Shown here: piece after piece, positions 22,598-31,725 of the stretch | Numbering within the stretch: position 1 is the stretch's first letter | Layout of the letters: each line of letters opens with the position of its first letter | NCBI RefSeq assembly: GCF_003725545.1 | Contig: NZ_RJLN01000001.1 | Coordinates: 1 to 64,000 of the forward strand | Origin: Micromonospora solifontis | GTDB taxonomy: Bacteria; Actinomycetota; Actinomycetes; Mycobacteriales; Micromonosporaceae | Reading direction: 5' to 3' | Length of the DNA stretch: 64,000 nucleotides | Notes under the pieces: generated by a model | What the model was told of the DNA's origin: nothing | Database searches by the model: none | The model's input: only the letters and a program-made list of their open reading frames with translations | Made by a program: the position numbers and the translations under genes

Positions 22598-24247
22598 TTA
22601 CGGCGCGGTCAGTTCGCGCACCTCGAGGTCGCCGTCCGCGTACCGGGAGCGCACCACCTTCTTGTCGAACTTGCCGACACTGGTCTTCGGGACGGCGTCG
22701 ATGAACGCCCAGCGCTCCGGCAGCTGCCAGCGCGCCACCGCCTTCGCCAGGAATTCGCGCAGCTCCTCGGCGGTGACCGAGGCGCCCTCGCGGACCACCA
22801 CGGTGGCCAGCGGCCGCTCGTCCCAGCGCTCGTCCGGCACGCCCACCACGCATGCCTCCAGCACCGCCGGGTGGGCCATCAGGGCGTTCTCCAGCTCTAC
22901 CGAGGAGATCCACTCCCCACCCGACTTGATGACATCCTTCGCCCGGTCGGTCAGCGTGATGTAGCCGTTCGGCGAAAGCGTGCCCACGTCCCCGGTCCGC
23001 AGCCAGCCGTCCCGGAACTTCTCCTCGTCCGGGGTGTCGTCACCGACGTACCGGGCGGTCACCCACGGCCCCCGGACCTCCAGCTCCCCGACGGAGGTCC
23101 CGTCGGCGGGCAGCGACTCGCCGAGCGGGCCGACGATCCGCGCGGCGACGCCGGCCGGGATCCGGCCCTGGGTGTAGCGGTACCGCCAGGCCTCGTCGCC
23201 GGTCGCGCCGGCCGGCGGGCGGGAGACCGAGCCGAGCGGGGACATCTCGGTCATCCCCCAGGCGTGGATGACCTCGATCCCGTGCCGGTCGTGGAAGGCG
23301 TGCATCAGCGACGGCGGGCAGGCCGAGCCACCGACGATCACCTCCTTGAGCGAGGAGATGTCCACGTCGTGGCTGTCCAGGTAGGCCAGCAGGTCGGTCC
23401 AGATGGTCGGCACCGCGCCGGCCAGGGTGGGCCGCTCGGCGGCGATCATCGCGGCGATCGGCTCGGCCTGGAGGAACCGGTCCGGCATGATCAGCGACGC
23501 GCCGGAGAGGAACGCCGCGTACGGCAGGCCCCACGACATCGCGTGGAACATCGGCACGATGGCCAGTTCGCGGTCCTTCGGGCCGAGCCCGAAGCCCTCC
23601 GGCATGCACACCTGCAACGAGTGCAGGTAGATGGACCGGTGCGAGTAGGCGACCCCCTTGGGGTTGCCGGTGGTCCCGGAGGTGTAGCAGAGCGCCGCCG
23701 CATCCCGCTCGTCCACCTCGGGCCAGTCGTAACGGTCCGGCCGGTCGGCCAGCAGGGCGTCCCAATGGTGTACGGCGAGCCGGTCGCCGGCCGCCGCCAC
23801 CAGCGGGGCGGGGTCGCCGCCGCCGACCACCACCACGTGCCGCACCGTGGTCATCTGTCCGATCACCCGGGCGAGCAGCGGAATCAGCGTGGCGTCGACC
23901 AGCACCACCCGGTCCTCGGCATGGTTGGCGATGTAGCCGACCTGGTCGGGAAAGAGTCGGATGTTGAGGGTGTGCAGCACCGCGCCCATGCTCGGCACGG
24001 CGAAGTACGCCACCAGGTGCTCGTTGTTGTTCCACATGAACGTGGCGACCCGCTCGTCACCGGTCACCCCGCACTCGTCGCGCAGCGCGTGGGCCAGCCG
24101 GGCGGCGGCCCGGCCGACCTCGGCGTACGACATCCGGCGGGGTTCCGCGCCGGTCCAGGTGACGACCTCCGCCGTGCCGTGCACGGTGGAGCCGTGTTCG
24201 AGGATCCGGGCGACCTGGAGGGGGGCGTCCATCATCGTGCTACGCAT
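22598..24247 (-). CDS. Acyl-CoA synthetase (fatty-acid AMP/CoA ligase)
   Basis: A 549-residue ANL-superfamily enzyme activating a medium- or long-chain acid as acyl-AMP, then CoA thioester. P-loop CYTSGTTGNPKGVAYSHRS (about residues 186-204), A5 motif HAWGMTEMSPLG (about 321-332), A7 DGWLRTGDVG (about 420-429), hinge DRAKDVIKSGGEWIS (about 438-452) and the catalytic Lys in PKTSVGKFDKK near residue 525. ATG at 24247 is used; GTG at 24274 and ATG at 24235 are alternatives, none with a clear ribosome-binding site. Divergent from the Nudix gene. Confidence 0.92.
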   Translation of the reverse strand: MRSTMMDAPLQVARILEHGSTVHGTAEVVTWTGAEPRRMSYAEVGRAAARLAHALRDECGVTGDERVATFMWNNNEHLVAYFAVPSMGAVLHTLNIRLFPDQVGYIANHAEDRVVLVDATLIPLLARVIGQMTTVRHVVVVGGGDPAPLVAAAGDRLAVHHWDALLADRPDRYDWPEVDERDAAALCYTSGTTGNPKGVAYSHRSIYLHSLQVCMPEGFGLGPKDRELAIVPMFHAMSWGLPYAAFLSGASLIMPDRFLQAEPIAAMIAAERPTLAGAVPTIWTDLLAYLDSHDVDISSLKEVIVGGSACPPSLMHAFHDRHGIEVIHAWGMTEMSPLGSVSRPPAGATGDEAWRYRYTQGRIPAGVAARIVGPLGESLPADGTSVGELEVRGPWVTARYVGDDTPDEEKFRDGWLRTGDVGTLSPNGYITLTDRAKDVIKSGGEWISSVELENALMAHPAVLEACVVGVPDERWDERPLATVVVREGASVTAEELREFLAKAVARWQLPERWAFIDAVPKTSVGKFDKKVVRSRYADGDLEVRELTAP

Positions 24248-24330
24248 GGGTAACAAGCTAGTGGCGCCGGTCACACACCGGAAGCCCCGGAACGGCCGAC
24301 CCGACCGACGAGGCTGCGTAGATTGTCCGG

Positions 24331-24822
24331 GTGAGCATCTCGTGGGCCGACTCGTACGTGGGACAGCTTCGCGCCCTGGCCGGTGACCGCACCCTGATGT
24401 TCGTCGGCGCCCGGGCCGTGGTGCGGGACAACGCCGCCCGGGTGCTGCTGATCCAGCGCTCCGACAACGGCCAGTGGGCGCTGCCGGCCGGCGCGATGGA
24501 GCTCGGCGAGTCGATCGCCGACTGCGCCGTCCGGGAGGTACGCGAGGAGACCGGGCTGCGCGCCCTGCGGGTCAGCGCGTTCGCGCTCTACACCGGCCCG
24601 GACCGTACGCACACCAACATGTACGGCCACACGTACCAGGTGTTCACCACCGCGTTCCGGGTCGAGGAGTGGGACGGGGAACTGGCCCGGCTGACCGACG
24701 AGACCATCGACGCCGGCTTCTTCCACCCGGAGGAACTGCCCGCCCCGCTCTCCTCCAGCGTGATCGAGACCCTCGCTGACCTCGACGTCTTCGAACAGAC
24801 CAACCGCCTGATCCTCAAGTAG
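24331..24822 (+). CDS. Nudix hydrolase
   Basis: A 163-residue pyrophosphohydrolase. The Nudix box GAMELGESIADCAVREVREE plus TGL (residues 53-75) is complete, with the metal-binding REVREE glutamates. The N-terminal segment ISWADSYVGQLRALAGDRTL is common in actinobacterial Nudix proteins of the MutT/ADP-ribose group. The substrate cannot be named. GTG at 24331. It is followed by a 705-bp gene-free repeat region. Confidence 0.9.
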   Translation: MSISWADSYVGQLRALAGDRTLMFVGARAVVRDNAARVLLIQRSDNGQWALPAGAMELGESIADCAVREVREETGLRALRVSAFALYTGPDRTHTNMYGHTYQVFTTAFRVEEWDGELARLTDETIDAGFFHPEELPAPLSSSVIETLADLDVFEQTNRLILK

Positions 24823-24939
24823 CGCCGGTCGAGCCGATGCTGGCGCGCGGTCGTCGCGCGGTCGGGCGTGTATCGATGCCGGGCCTCTTGCGGCTCGATG
24901 CTGGCCCCGGGCGTGTGCGGCGGTCTGGCGTGCGCCGGG

Positions 24940-25027
24940 CCAGGCGTGTGTCGCGACCGGGCATGTGTCGCGACCGGGCGTGCATCGACGGCCGGGCGTG
25001 CATCGACGGCCGGGCGTGCACCGCGGC
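24940..25027. repeat. Tandem 17-18-bp repeat
   Basis: Units: two of the form CCGGGCATGTGTCGCGA (24940-24956 with a variant start, 24957-24973), then CCGGGCGTGCATCGACGG at 24974-24991 and identically at 24992-25009, then a variant to 25027. Weaker copies spread from 24850 to 25150, including CAGCGTGTTGTG twice. Confidence 0.8.
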
Positions 25028-25180
25028 CGCGGCGGGCATCGCGGCCCGGGCGTTGTCGTCGGCCGGCGTGTTGTGGGGCAGCGTGTTGTGAGCCGGTGCG
25101 GCGTGGGCCAGCGTGTTGTGGCCCGAGCGTGTCGTGCCCGGCCCTGTCGCGGCCGGGGCGACCGGCTGCCTGAGAGCGAT

Positions 25181-25214
25181 ATGTCGTTCCGACATAATCA
25201 TGTCTCTGAGACAT
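25181..25214. promoter_or_regulatory. Two tandem ATGTC-N5-GACAT operators
   Basis: ATGTCGTTCCGACAT (25181-25195) and ATGTCTCTGAGACAT (25200-25214) share the form ATGTC-N5-GACAT, with centres 19 bp apart; the second is a perfect 7+1+7 palindrome. This is typical of a dimeric repressor such as TetR. No clear gene starts beside it: the exporter ends 313 bp away. Confidence 0.7.
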
Positions 25215-25527
25215 GTCGGTTGAAACCGCAGTGCCGGCCGGGTCGCTGCCCCAGAGCACGCCACCCACCGACAGGGCCGCTGCCTGAGATCACGCCGCCA
25301 CCGACCGGAGGTGCAAGCCGACCCGGACGTGCAAGCCGCTCGGCGTCGGCCGCGGCGCCAGCGAGGTCGGCCAGCGCGGGGACGCCCCTGCCGAACAAGC
25401 CACCACGGCGGGCGGACGGGAAGCCCGCACGCAGCTTGCGGCGAGGCAACCCGGCCCCGCCCGTCCGGCCCCAACCCCGACCTCGGCCGTGCGGCGGGGC
25501 AACCCGTCCGGCCCGGCCTGCACTCGC

Positions 25528-27204
25528 TCAGAGCATGGTCTGGGACTTGGCCTCCATGTCGGCGGCGGCCTCCTCCTTCGACTCCTTGGTCAGCGGCTTG
25601 CCACCGGGGGCGGGGGCCTTGCCGCCGAGCGGGTCCGCGCCGCCGGTCGCGCCCTGCGGGCCGGCGCCGCGCAGCTCACGATTCGGCAGGGCCAGGGTGA
25701 CCAGCACGGCGAGGATGGCGATCAGCCCGGTGGTCAGGAAAACCAGGTGCAGCGACTCGACGAACGCGGCCTGGATCGCGGCGCGGACCGGGCCCGGCAG
25801 GGCGAGGATCGTTTTCGGGTCGTTGATCGAGATGCTCGCGCCCCCGCTGGCCGCCACCGCCGCCCGCTGCTCCGGCGGCAGCTGCGCGATCGCGGCCGGC
25901 AGCCGGTCGGCGAGCTGGCCGGTGAGCTGGGAGGAGAGCACCGCGCCGAGGATCGCCACGCCGAACGAGCCGCCCAGCGAGCGGAAGAACGTCGCGGACG
26001 AGGTGCCGGCGCCCAGGTCCCGTGGGTGCACCGCGTTCTGCACGGCCAGGATCAGCGACTGCATGCACAGGCCCAGCCCGACGCCGATCACCACCATGTA
26101 GCCGAAGGCCGCCCAGAGCGACGTGGCCACCTGGAGCTGCCGGAAGAGCAGCATGCCGGCGACCAGCACCGCCGAGCCGACCACCGGGAACCACTTGTAC
26201 CGCCCCCGCCGGCTCATCGCCCGGCCGGTCAGGATCGAGGTGACGATGATGCCGGCCATCATCGGCAGCATCAGCAGACCGCTGCGGGTCGGCGAGGCGC
26301 CCTTGACGATCTGGAGATAGAGCGGGATGAAGATGATCGACCCGAACATCACCAGACCGAGCACGAACCCGGCGAGGTTGGCCAGCGTGAAGGTGCCGTT
26401 GCGGAACAACCGCAGCGGCAGGATCGGCTCCGGCACCCGGGCCTCCTGGGGCACGAAGAGAACCCCCAGCACCGCGCCGGCCACGAACAGCCCGATGATC
26501 ACCCCGGAGCCCCAGGCGTACTGGTTGCCGCCCCAGCTCAGCGCCAGCAGCAGGCAGCTCACCCCGGCCACCAGCAGCGCCGCGCCGAGCCAGTCGACGG
26601 CGTGCTCCCGCCGCTGGAACGGGACGAGCCGCATGACGTGGTAGCAGACCACGATGGCGAGGATGGCCAGCGGCACGTTGATGTAGAAGATCCAGCGCCA
26701 GTTCGTCTCCGCGAAGTACCCGCCGACCAGCGGGCCGGCCACCGACGACAGGCCGAAGACCGCACCGAAGAGCCCCTGGTAGCGGCCGCGCTCCCGGGGC
26801 GAGACCACGTCCGAGATGATGGTGAACGCCAATGTCATCAGGCCGCCCGCGCCCAGGCCCTGCACGCCCCGGGTGACGACCAGCTGGGTCATGTTCTGCG
26901 ACAACCCGGCCAGCAGCGAGCCGAGCAGGAATGTGCCGATTGAGAAGAGGAACACCGGACGGCGGCCGTACAGGTCGGCCATCTTGCCGTAGAGCGGCGT
27001 GGAGGCGGTCGAGGCGAGCAGGTACGCGGTGACCACCCACGAGTAATGGTTGATCCCGCCCAGCTCACCGACGATGGTGGGCAGCGCCGTACCGACGATG
27101 GTCTGGTCGAGGGCCGCCAGCAGCATTCCGGTCATCAGGCCGAACATCAGCAGGCGGATCTGGCGGGGGTGCAGCACGGGACGACCGTGGGCCTGGGCAG
27201 TCAT
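25528..27204 (-). CDS. DHA2-family MFS drug exporter (EmrB/QacA type)
   Basis: A 558-residue drug:proton antiporter with about 14 predicted transmembrane helices. Landmarks: MLLAALDQTIVGTALPTIVG (motif D1, residues 27-46), the motif A loop GKMADLYGRRPVF (about 73-85), and GVQGLGAGGLMTLAF (motif B/C region). A charged C-terminal tail (about 515-558, rich in Gly, Pro and Lys/Glu) is cytosolic. The substrate is unknown. ATG at 27204. No regulator gene adjoins it. The DJ-1-type gene lies 60 bp upstream on the same strand. Confidence 0.92.
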   Translation of the reverse strand: MTAQAHGRPVLHPRQIRLLMFGLMTGMLLAALDQTIVGTALPTIVGELGGINHYSWVVTAYLLASTASTPLYGKMADLYGRRPVFLFSIGTFLLGSLLAGLSQNMTQLVVTRGVQGLGAGGLMTLAFTIISDVVSPRERGRYQGLFGAVFGLSSVAGPLVGGYFAETNWRWIFYINVPLAILAIVVCYHVMRLVPFQRREHAVDWLGAALLVAGVSCLLLALSWGGNQYAWGSGVIIGLFVAGAVLGVLFVPQEARVPEPILPLRLFRNGTFTLANLAGFVLGLVMFGSIIFIPLYLQIVKGASPTRSGLLMLPMMAGIIVTSILTGRAMSRRGRYKWFPVVGSAVLVAGMLLFRQLQVATSLWAAFGYMVVIGVGLGLCMQSLILAVQNAVHPRDLGAGTSSATFFRSLGGSFGVAILGAVLSSQLTGQLADRLPAAIAQLPPEQRAAVAASGGASISINDPKTILALPGPVRAAIQAAFVESLHLVFLTTGLIAILAVLVTLALPNRELRGAGPQGATGGADPLGGKAPAPGGKPLTKESKEEAAADMEAKSQTML

Positions 27205-27264
27205 TCCGCTTCCTTTCCCACCGAGAGCGGATCATGCCCCCGGCGGGAGAGGAAGGTCGGAGCC

Positions 27265-27822
27265 TCAGCGCGGGGCATGCTTCCCCTTGGCGAACTCCTC
27301 GACGATCTTGGCGCAGAACGCCGGCAGGTCGTCGGGCTTACGGCTGCTGACCAGGCCGTTGTCCGTCACCACCTGCTCGTCGACCCAGGTGGCGCCGGCG
27401 TTGGTGAGGTCGGTGCGCAGGCTCGGCCACGAGGTGATCCGGCGGCCGCGCACCACGTCCGCCTCGACCAGCGTCCACGGGCCGTGGCAGATCACCCCGA
27501 CCGGCTTGCCGGCATCGAAGAACGACTTCACGAACCGGACCGCCTCCGGGTCCGTCCGCAGGAAGTCCGGGTTGGCCACGCCGCCGGGCAGCACCAGCGC
27601 GTCGTACGCCCCGGCGTCCGCCTCCTTCGTCGTCACATCGACCGGGTACTGCCGGCTCTGGTCGAGGTGGTTGAAGGACTGGATCGAACCGGGCTGCGAC
27701 GAGACCAGCTCGACCCGGGCGCCCGCGTCCTCCACCGCCTCCCGGGGCTTCGTGTACTCGACCTCCTCGACGCCGTCGGCGGCCAGGAACGCGATCCGCT
27801 TGCCCTGCAGTGTCGCTGCCAT
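27265..27822 (-). CDS. DJ-1/PfpI family protein (YhbO-like)
   Basis: A 185-residue class I glutamine-amidotransferase-like protein: IAFLAADGVEEVEYTKPREA (residues 10-29), YDALVLPGGVANPDFLR, and the nucleophile elbow VGVICHGPWTLVEADVVRGR (about 108-127) with Cys 112 followed by His. The family includes glyoxalase/deglycase-like stress proteins and intracellular proteases; the exact activity is disputed. ATG at 27822 has a good GGAGAGGAG site. Upstream of the exporter on the same strand; divergent from the HldE-like gene. Confidence 0.9.
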   Translation of the reverse strand: MAATLQGKRIAFLAADGVEEVEYTKPREAVEDAGARVELVSSQPGSIQSFNHLDQSRQYPVDVTTKEADAGAYDALVLPGGVANPDFLRTDPEAVRFVKSFFDAGKPVGVICHGPWTLVEADVVRGRRITSWPSLRTDLTNAGATWVDEQVVTDNGLVSSRKPDDLPAFCAKIVEEFAKGKHAPR

Positions 27823-27950
27823 GGTGTTTCTCCTCTCCGGGGTCACCTGATCCGGTTCCCACGGCCGGCGGGCCGAAACCGGACAGGGTAGGTGGCCCAC
27901 CCCTCGGCCGGGCAGGTTTGGCCGGACCCGCTCGGGGGATCCGGAGAGAC

Positions 27951-29738
27951 ATGGCAGGAGCAGCAGCGGAAGAGCGCCGGCTCGCCACCGTCGTGGCCAG
28001 CTGGCAGGGGCGACCCGTGCTGGTCGTCGGCGACGCGATGCTGGACGAGTGGCGGTTCGCGGAGTCCGAGCGGCTCTGCCGGGAGGCCCCGGCACCGGTC
28101 CTCACCCTGCGCCGCCGCATCTCCGCCGCCGGCGGTGCGGCGAACACGGCGGTCAACGTCGCCGCCCTCGGCGGCCGGGCTGCCCTGGTCGCCCCGGTCG
28201 GCGCCGACGTGGCCGGCGACGAGCTGCACGACTGCCTGGACCGGGCGAGCGTCTGGGACCGTACGGTGAACCAGCCCGGCCGCCCGACGCCGGTGAAGCG
28301 ACGGATGCTCGCCGGGAACCAGATCCTGCTCCGCGAAGACTCCGGCGAGCCGGAGGACGGGCTCGACGACGACGGCGTGGCCCGGCTGCTCACCGCGCTG
28401 CACTGCGCCACCGAGGAGCTGCGGGCCGCCGCGCACGGGCAGCCGCTCACCCTGGTCGTCTGCGACTACGGCCTGGGCGCGCTGCCCGCGCCGGTCCGCG
28501 CCTGGCTGGTCGCCAACCGGGACCGGTACGCCACGGTGGCCCTCGACGCGCACGACCTCGCCGACTGGCGTGGCCTCAACCCCACCGTGGTGACCCCGAG
28601 CTTCGCCGAGGCGACCCGGCTGCTGGCCCGCGCCGCGGCCGGCTTCAACACGGCGAGCCGCGCCCCCGCGCCGGCCGGCGGCCTGCACCTCGACCACCAG
28701 AGCGACGCCGGCGACGGCCCGTCCGAGCTGGTCGTCGGCGCGGCACCGGGCGGGGCCGGCACCGACCGCGACAGCCACGGGCCGACCGGCGAGCCGACCC
28801 CGGGCGAGGAGCGGGTGGCGCTCACCGGCGACGGGCTCAGCGTGACCGGTACCGGCGTGACCGTGAACGCCGGCGTCGGCGAGGGCGTGGACCGGGCGGT
28901 GCTGGCCGAGTCGCGCCTGGCCGAGCTGCGCGCGCACACCGGGGCGGACGTGGTGGCGGTGACCCTGGACACCGAGGGCGCGGTGGTCGGCGGGGCCGAC
29001 GGCGAGCCGCGGCGCAGCCACAGCACCCCGGTCCCGGCCAGCCACGCGGTGGGCGCCGGGGACGCGTACCTGGCGGCGATGACCCTGGCGCTGGCCGCGG
29101 CGGCGAGCCTGCCGACCGCCGCCCAGCTCGCGCAGCTCGCCGCCACCATCACCGTCTCCGACACCGGCACCTGCGTGTGCCGGCGGGAAGACCTGCTCGA
29201 CGCGCTCGGCGCCGGGGTGGAGGGGGCCGACCACCCCACCCTGGTCGGCGCCGAGGAACTCACCGCGATCGTGGCGGAGCACCGGCGAGCCGGCCGCTCG
29301 ATCGTCTTCACCAACGGCTGCTTCGACGTGCTGCACCCCGGGCACGTCCGCTACCTGACCCAGGCCCGCGCGCTTGGCGACCTGCTGGTCGTGGCGGTGA
29401 ACTCCGACGGCAGCGTACGACGGCTCAAGGGACCGGACCGCCCGGTCAACCCGGTCGAGGACCGGGCCGCCCTGCTCGCCGCGCTGGAGTGCGTCGACCA
29501 CGTGGTGATCTTCGAGGAGGACTCCCCGGCCCGGCTGATCGAGGCGGTCCGCCCGGACGTCTACGTCAAGGGCGGCGACTACCCGCCCGAGATGGTCCCG
29601 GAGGCGCCGCTGGTCCGCCGGCTCGGCGGCCAGGTCCGCACCCTCGGGTACGTCCCGGACCGCTCCACCTCGGCGATCATCGACCGGATCCGGGCGCAGT
29701 CGGGCAACCCGACGGTCGGTGAGAGCAGGCCGGCGTGA
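27951..29738 (+). CDS. HldE-like bifunctional heptose kinase / nucleotidyltransferase with insertion
   Basis: A 595-residue protein. The N-terminal PfkB-type kinase (1-425) has VGDAMLDEW, AAGGAANTAVNVAALGG (about 59-75) and the catalytic SHAVGAGDAYLAAM (about 364-377). The C-terminal cytidylyltransferase-like domain (about 445-595) has FTNGCFDVLHPGHVRYL with the HxGH motif at 462-465 and KGGDY. In Gram-negatives HldE makes ADP-heptose. Between residues about 233 and 315 a Gly/Asp/Thr/Pro-rich low-complexity segment interrupts the kinase domain, which is unusual. Its end overlaps the GT2 gene by 4 bp, and a GT9 gene follows, so a heptose-containing glycan is likely. Confidence 0.88.
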   Translation: MAGAAAEERRLATVVASWQGRPVLVVGDAMLDEWRFAESERLCREAPAPVLTLRRRISAAGGAANTAVNVAALGGRAALVAPVGADVAGDELHDCLDRASVWDRTVNQPGRPTPVKRRMLAGNQILLREDSGEPEDGLDDDGVARLLTALHCATEELRAAAHGQPLTLVVCDYGLGALPAPVRAWLVANRDRYATVALDAHDLADWRGLNPTVVTPSFAEATRLLARAAAGFNTASRAPAPAGGLHLDHQSDAGDGPSELVVGAAPGGAGTDRDSHGPTGEPTPGEERVALTGDGLSVTGTGVTVNAGVGEGVDRAVLAESRLAELRAHTGADVVAVTLDTEGAVVGGADGEPRRSHSTPVPASHAVGAGDAYLAAMTLALAAAASLPTAAQLAQLAATITVSDTGTCVCRREDLLDALGAGVEGADHPTLVGAEELTAIVAEHRRAGRSIVFTNGCFDVLHPGHVRYLTQARALGDLLVVAVNSDGSVRRLKGPDRPVNPVEDRAALLAALECVDHVVIFEEDSPARLIEAVRPDVYVKGGDYPPEMVPEAPLVRRLGGQVRTLGYVPDRSTSAIIDRIRAQSGNPTVGESRPA

Positions 29739-30586
29739 ACCGACCGCTCGACCCGGGGACGCCGGAGGGGTTCCGCCGGCCCCGTCAGCTCGACGTGCTG
29801 ATCCCCACCCGCAACCGCCCGGCCGAACTGGCGGTCACCCTCTCCGGGCTGGCCGCGCAGGAGGGCGTACCCGATTTCGGGGTGGTGGTGAGCGACCAGT
29901 CCGACGACGGGCCGGCGTACGCGCACCCGGCGGCGGCCACCATGGTCCGGGCGTTGCGCCACCGGGGCCACCCGGTGCTGCTGACCCGGCGACTGCCCCG
30001 GCGCGGCCTGGCCGAGCACCGGGCCTACCTGCTCGGCCGGTCGGCGGCCCGGTACGTGCTCTGCCTCGACGACGACGTCTGGCTGGAGCCGGGGGCGCTG
30101 GCCCGGCTGGTCACCGCGATCCGGGAGCTGGGCTGCGGGTTCGTCGGCAACGCCGTGCACGGCCTCTCGTACGCCGACGACGTGCGGCCGGAGTCGCACG
30201 CCCACTACGAGGAGTGGCACGGCCGGCCGGTGCCGGAGCGGATCCGCCCGGGCACGCCGGAGTGGGAGCGGGCGGCCATCCACCCGGCGGCGAACCTGCT
30301 GCACGTGACCGAGAAGCTGCGGCTGCCGCCGGGCGCGTGGCGGGCGTACAAGGTCTCCTGGGTCGGCGGGTGCGTGCTGTACGACCGCGCGAAGCTGATC
30401 GACTCGGGCGGCTTCGAGTTCTGGCGCCGGGTGCACGAGCGGCACCAGGGCGAGGACGTCGCCGCGCAGATCGCCGTGCTGGAGCGGTACGGCGGCGCGG
30501 GGGTGCTGCCCAGCGGGGCCTACCACCTGGAGTCGCCCACCACGGTCACGGAACGGGAGATGGAGGCGTGGGAGGCGGTGGTGTGA
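29735..30586 (+). CDS. Family 2 glycosyltransferase
   Basis: A 283-residue GT-A glycosyltransferase. LDVLIPTRNRPAELAVTLSG (residues 19-38) is the nucleotide-binding start, CLDDDVWLEPGAL (about 110-122) contains the metal-binding DDD motif, and WVGGCVLYDRAKLIDSGGF (about 208-226) plus EDVAAQIAV mark the acceptor side. No membrane helices, so it acts in the cytoplasm. GTG at 29735 overlaps the HldE-like stop codon (translational coupling). Its 3' end overlaps the convergent GT9 gene by 41 bp. Confidence 0.88.
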   Translation: MNRPLDPGTPEGFRRPRQLDVLIPTRNRPAELAVTLSGLAAQEGVPDFGVVVSDQSDDGPAYAHPAAATMVRALRHRGHPVLLTRRLPRRGLAEHRAYLLGRSAARYVLCLDDDVWLEPGALARLVTAIRELGCGFVGNAVHGLSYADDVRPESHAHYEEWHGRPVPERIRPGTPEWERAAIHPAANLLHVTEKLRLPPGAWRAYKVSWVGGCVLYDRAKLIDSGGFEFWRRVHERHQGEDVAAQIAVLERYGGAGVLPSGAYHLESPTTVTEREMEAWEAVV

Positions 30587-31718
30587 GCAGTTCGCGGGCC
30601 GCCTCCAGGACCTCGATCACGGGGACGTCGGCCACGAACGAGTCGCGGTGCGGGCAGTCCCCGTCGCCGGGGCGGTGCGGGTAGATCCCGGGCGTGCAGT
30701 CGATGCCGCAGACCGGGCAGCGGGTGGTCCAGGAGGCGATCGGCCGGTGCCGGACCCGCAACGGCGTGGCCCCGTTGATCAGGTTGCCGACCCAGTAGAC
30801 GCCCACCGTCGGGGTGCCGACCGCGCCGGCCAGGTGCAGCGGCCCGGTGTCGTTGGAGACGACCAGCGCGCAGCCCGCGTAGCAGGCGGCCAGCCCGCCG
30901 AGGCTGAGCGTGCCGACCTGCGGTCGGACCGGTACGCCGGCCGCCGCCACCACCGCGTCGACCGTCTCCTGTTCGGCCGGCGTGCCGGTGACCAGCACCT
31001 CGTACCCGTCACCGGCCAGCGCCCGGGCGACCTCGGCGAAGCGCTCCGGGGGCCAGCGCCGCCGGGTGTCGGTCGCGCCCGGGTGCAGCGCCACCCGGGG
31101 CCGGGTCGGCTCGCCCAGCACCTCCCGGGCCTCGACCCGGTCCGCATCGGTCACCGCCAGGGCCGGGGTGATCGTGGTGGCGGGGGCCCCGACCAGGGCC
31201 ACCGCCTCCAGGTAGCGGATCACCTCGTGCTGGTAGTAGACGTACCGGATCCAGCGGTCCAGCGGCGGCGCGTCCTCGGCCCGCAGGCCGGCGGTGACCC
31301 GGGCACCCAGCCCGGCGATGATCGGGTTGGAGTTGCCCCCGCCGCCGTGCAGCTGCAACGCCAGGTCGAAGCCCTCCTTCCGGGCCGCCGCCAGGAAGTC
31401 GTCCATGGCGGAGGGCGGCTCGTCCGGGCCCGGGTCGCGGATCCCGGGCGCGGGCGGCACCACCAGCACCCGGTCCACCGGGCCGGGGCGGTCACGGAAG
31501 AGCTGCGCGTGCCACGGCGCGCCGAGCAGCACGATCTCCGCCTCCGGGTACGCGGCCCGCAGCGCCTCCAGCGCCGGCAGGAGGAAGATGAGGTCGCCGA
31601 GTGCGTTGGCCCGCAGCACGGCGATCCGCGCGACGTCGGGCACCCGCTCGCCGACCGGACCGAGCACGGACGACGGCTGCAGGTCCCGGCGCGCCGAGCT
31701 GTTGGACGGGGTGGTCAC
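30546..31718 (-). CDS. Family 9 glycosyltransferase (heptosyltransferase-like)
   Basis: A 390-residue GT-B enzyme of the ADP-heptose:LPS heptosyltransferase type. N-terminal IAVLRANALGDLIFLLPALE (residues 32-51), central VALHPGATDTRRRWPPERFA (about 208-227) and C-terminal VSNDTGPLHLAGAVGTPTVG (about 295-314), the nucleotide-sugar site. A Cys-rich block (CPVCGIDCTPG) lies near the end. Together with the HldE-like gene it suggests transfer of a heptose to a cell-envelope glycan; Gram-positive heptose glycans are known but the product here is not. GTG at 31718, 7 bp behind hsp20, same strand. Confidence 0.9.
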   Translation of the reverse strand: MTTPSNSSARRDLQPSSVLGPVGERVPDVARIAVLRANALGDLIFLLPALEALRAAYPEAEIVLLGAPWHAQLFRDRPGPVDRVLVVPPAPGIRDPGPDEPPSAMDDFLAAARKEGFDLALQLHGGGGNSNPIIAGLGARVTAGLRAEDAPPLDRWIRYVYYQHEVIRYLEAVALVGAPATTITPALAVTDADRVEAREVLGEPTRPRVALHPGATDTRRRWPPERFAEVARALAGDGYEVLVTGTPAEQETVDAVVAAAGVPVRPQVGTLSLGGLAACYAGCALVVSNDTGPLHLAGAVGTPTVGVYWVGNLINGATPLRVRHRPIASWTTRCPVCGIDCTPGIYPHRPGDGDCPHRDSFVADVPVIEVLEAARELLTPPPPTPPSPVP

Positions 31719-31725
31719 GGGACTC

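Larger units (their letters stand above)
24823..25527. other. Gene-free region: minisatellite-like repeats and twin operators
   Basis: The first 350 bp are a degenerate tandem repeat of a 17-18-bp unit (see 24940-25027), with open frames on both strands that are repeats rather than proteins. Two palindromic operators follow at 25181-25214. From 25215 to 25527 nothing gene-like is seen before the end of the exporter gene. Confidence 0.65.

Noticed and set aside
24588..25474. Long minus-strand frames over the minisatellite region
   Set aside because: Composition is only the translated repeat (His/Ala/Arg/Pro), no domain, and frames are open on both strands.
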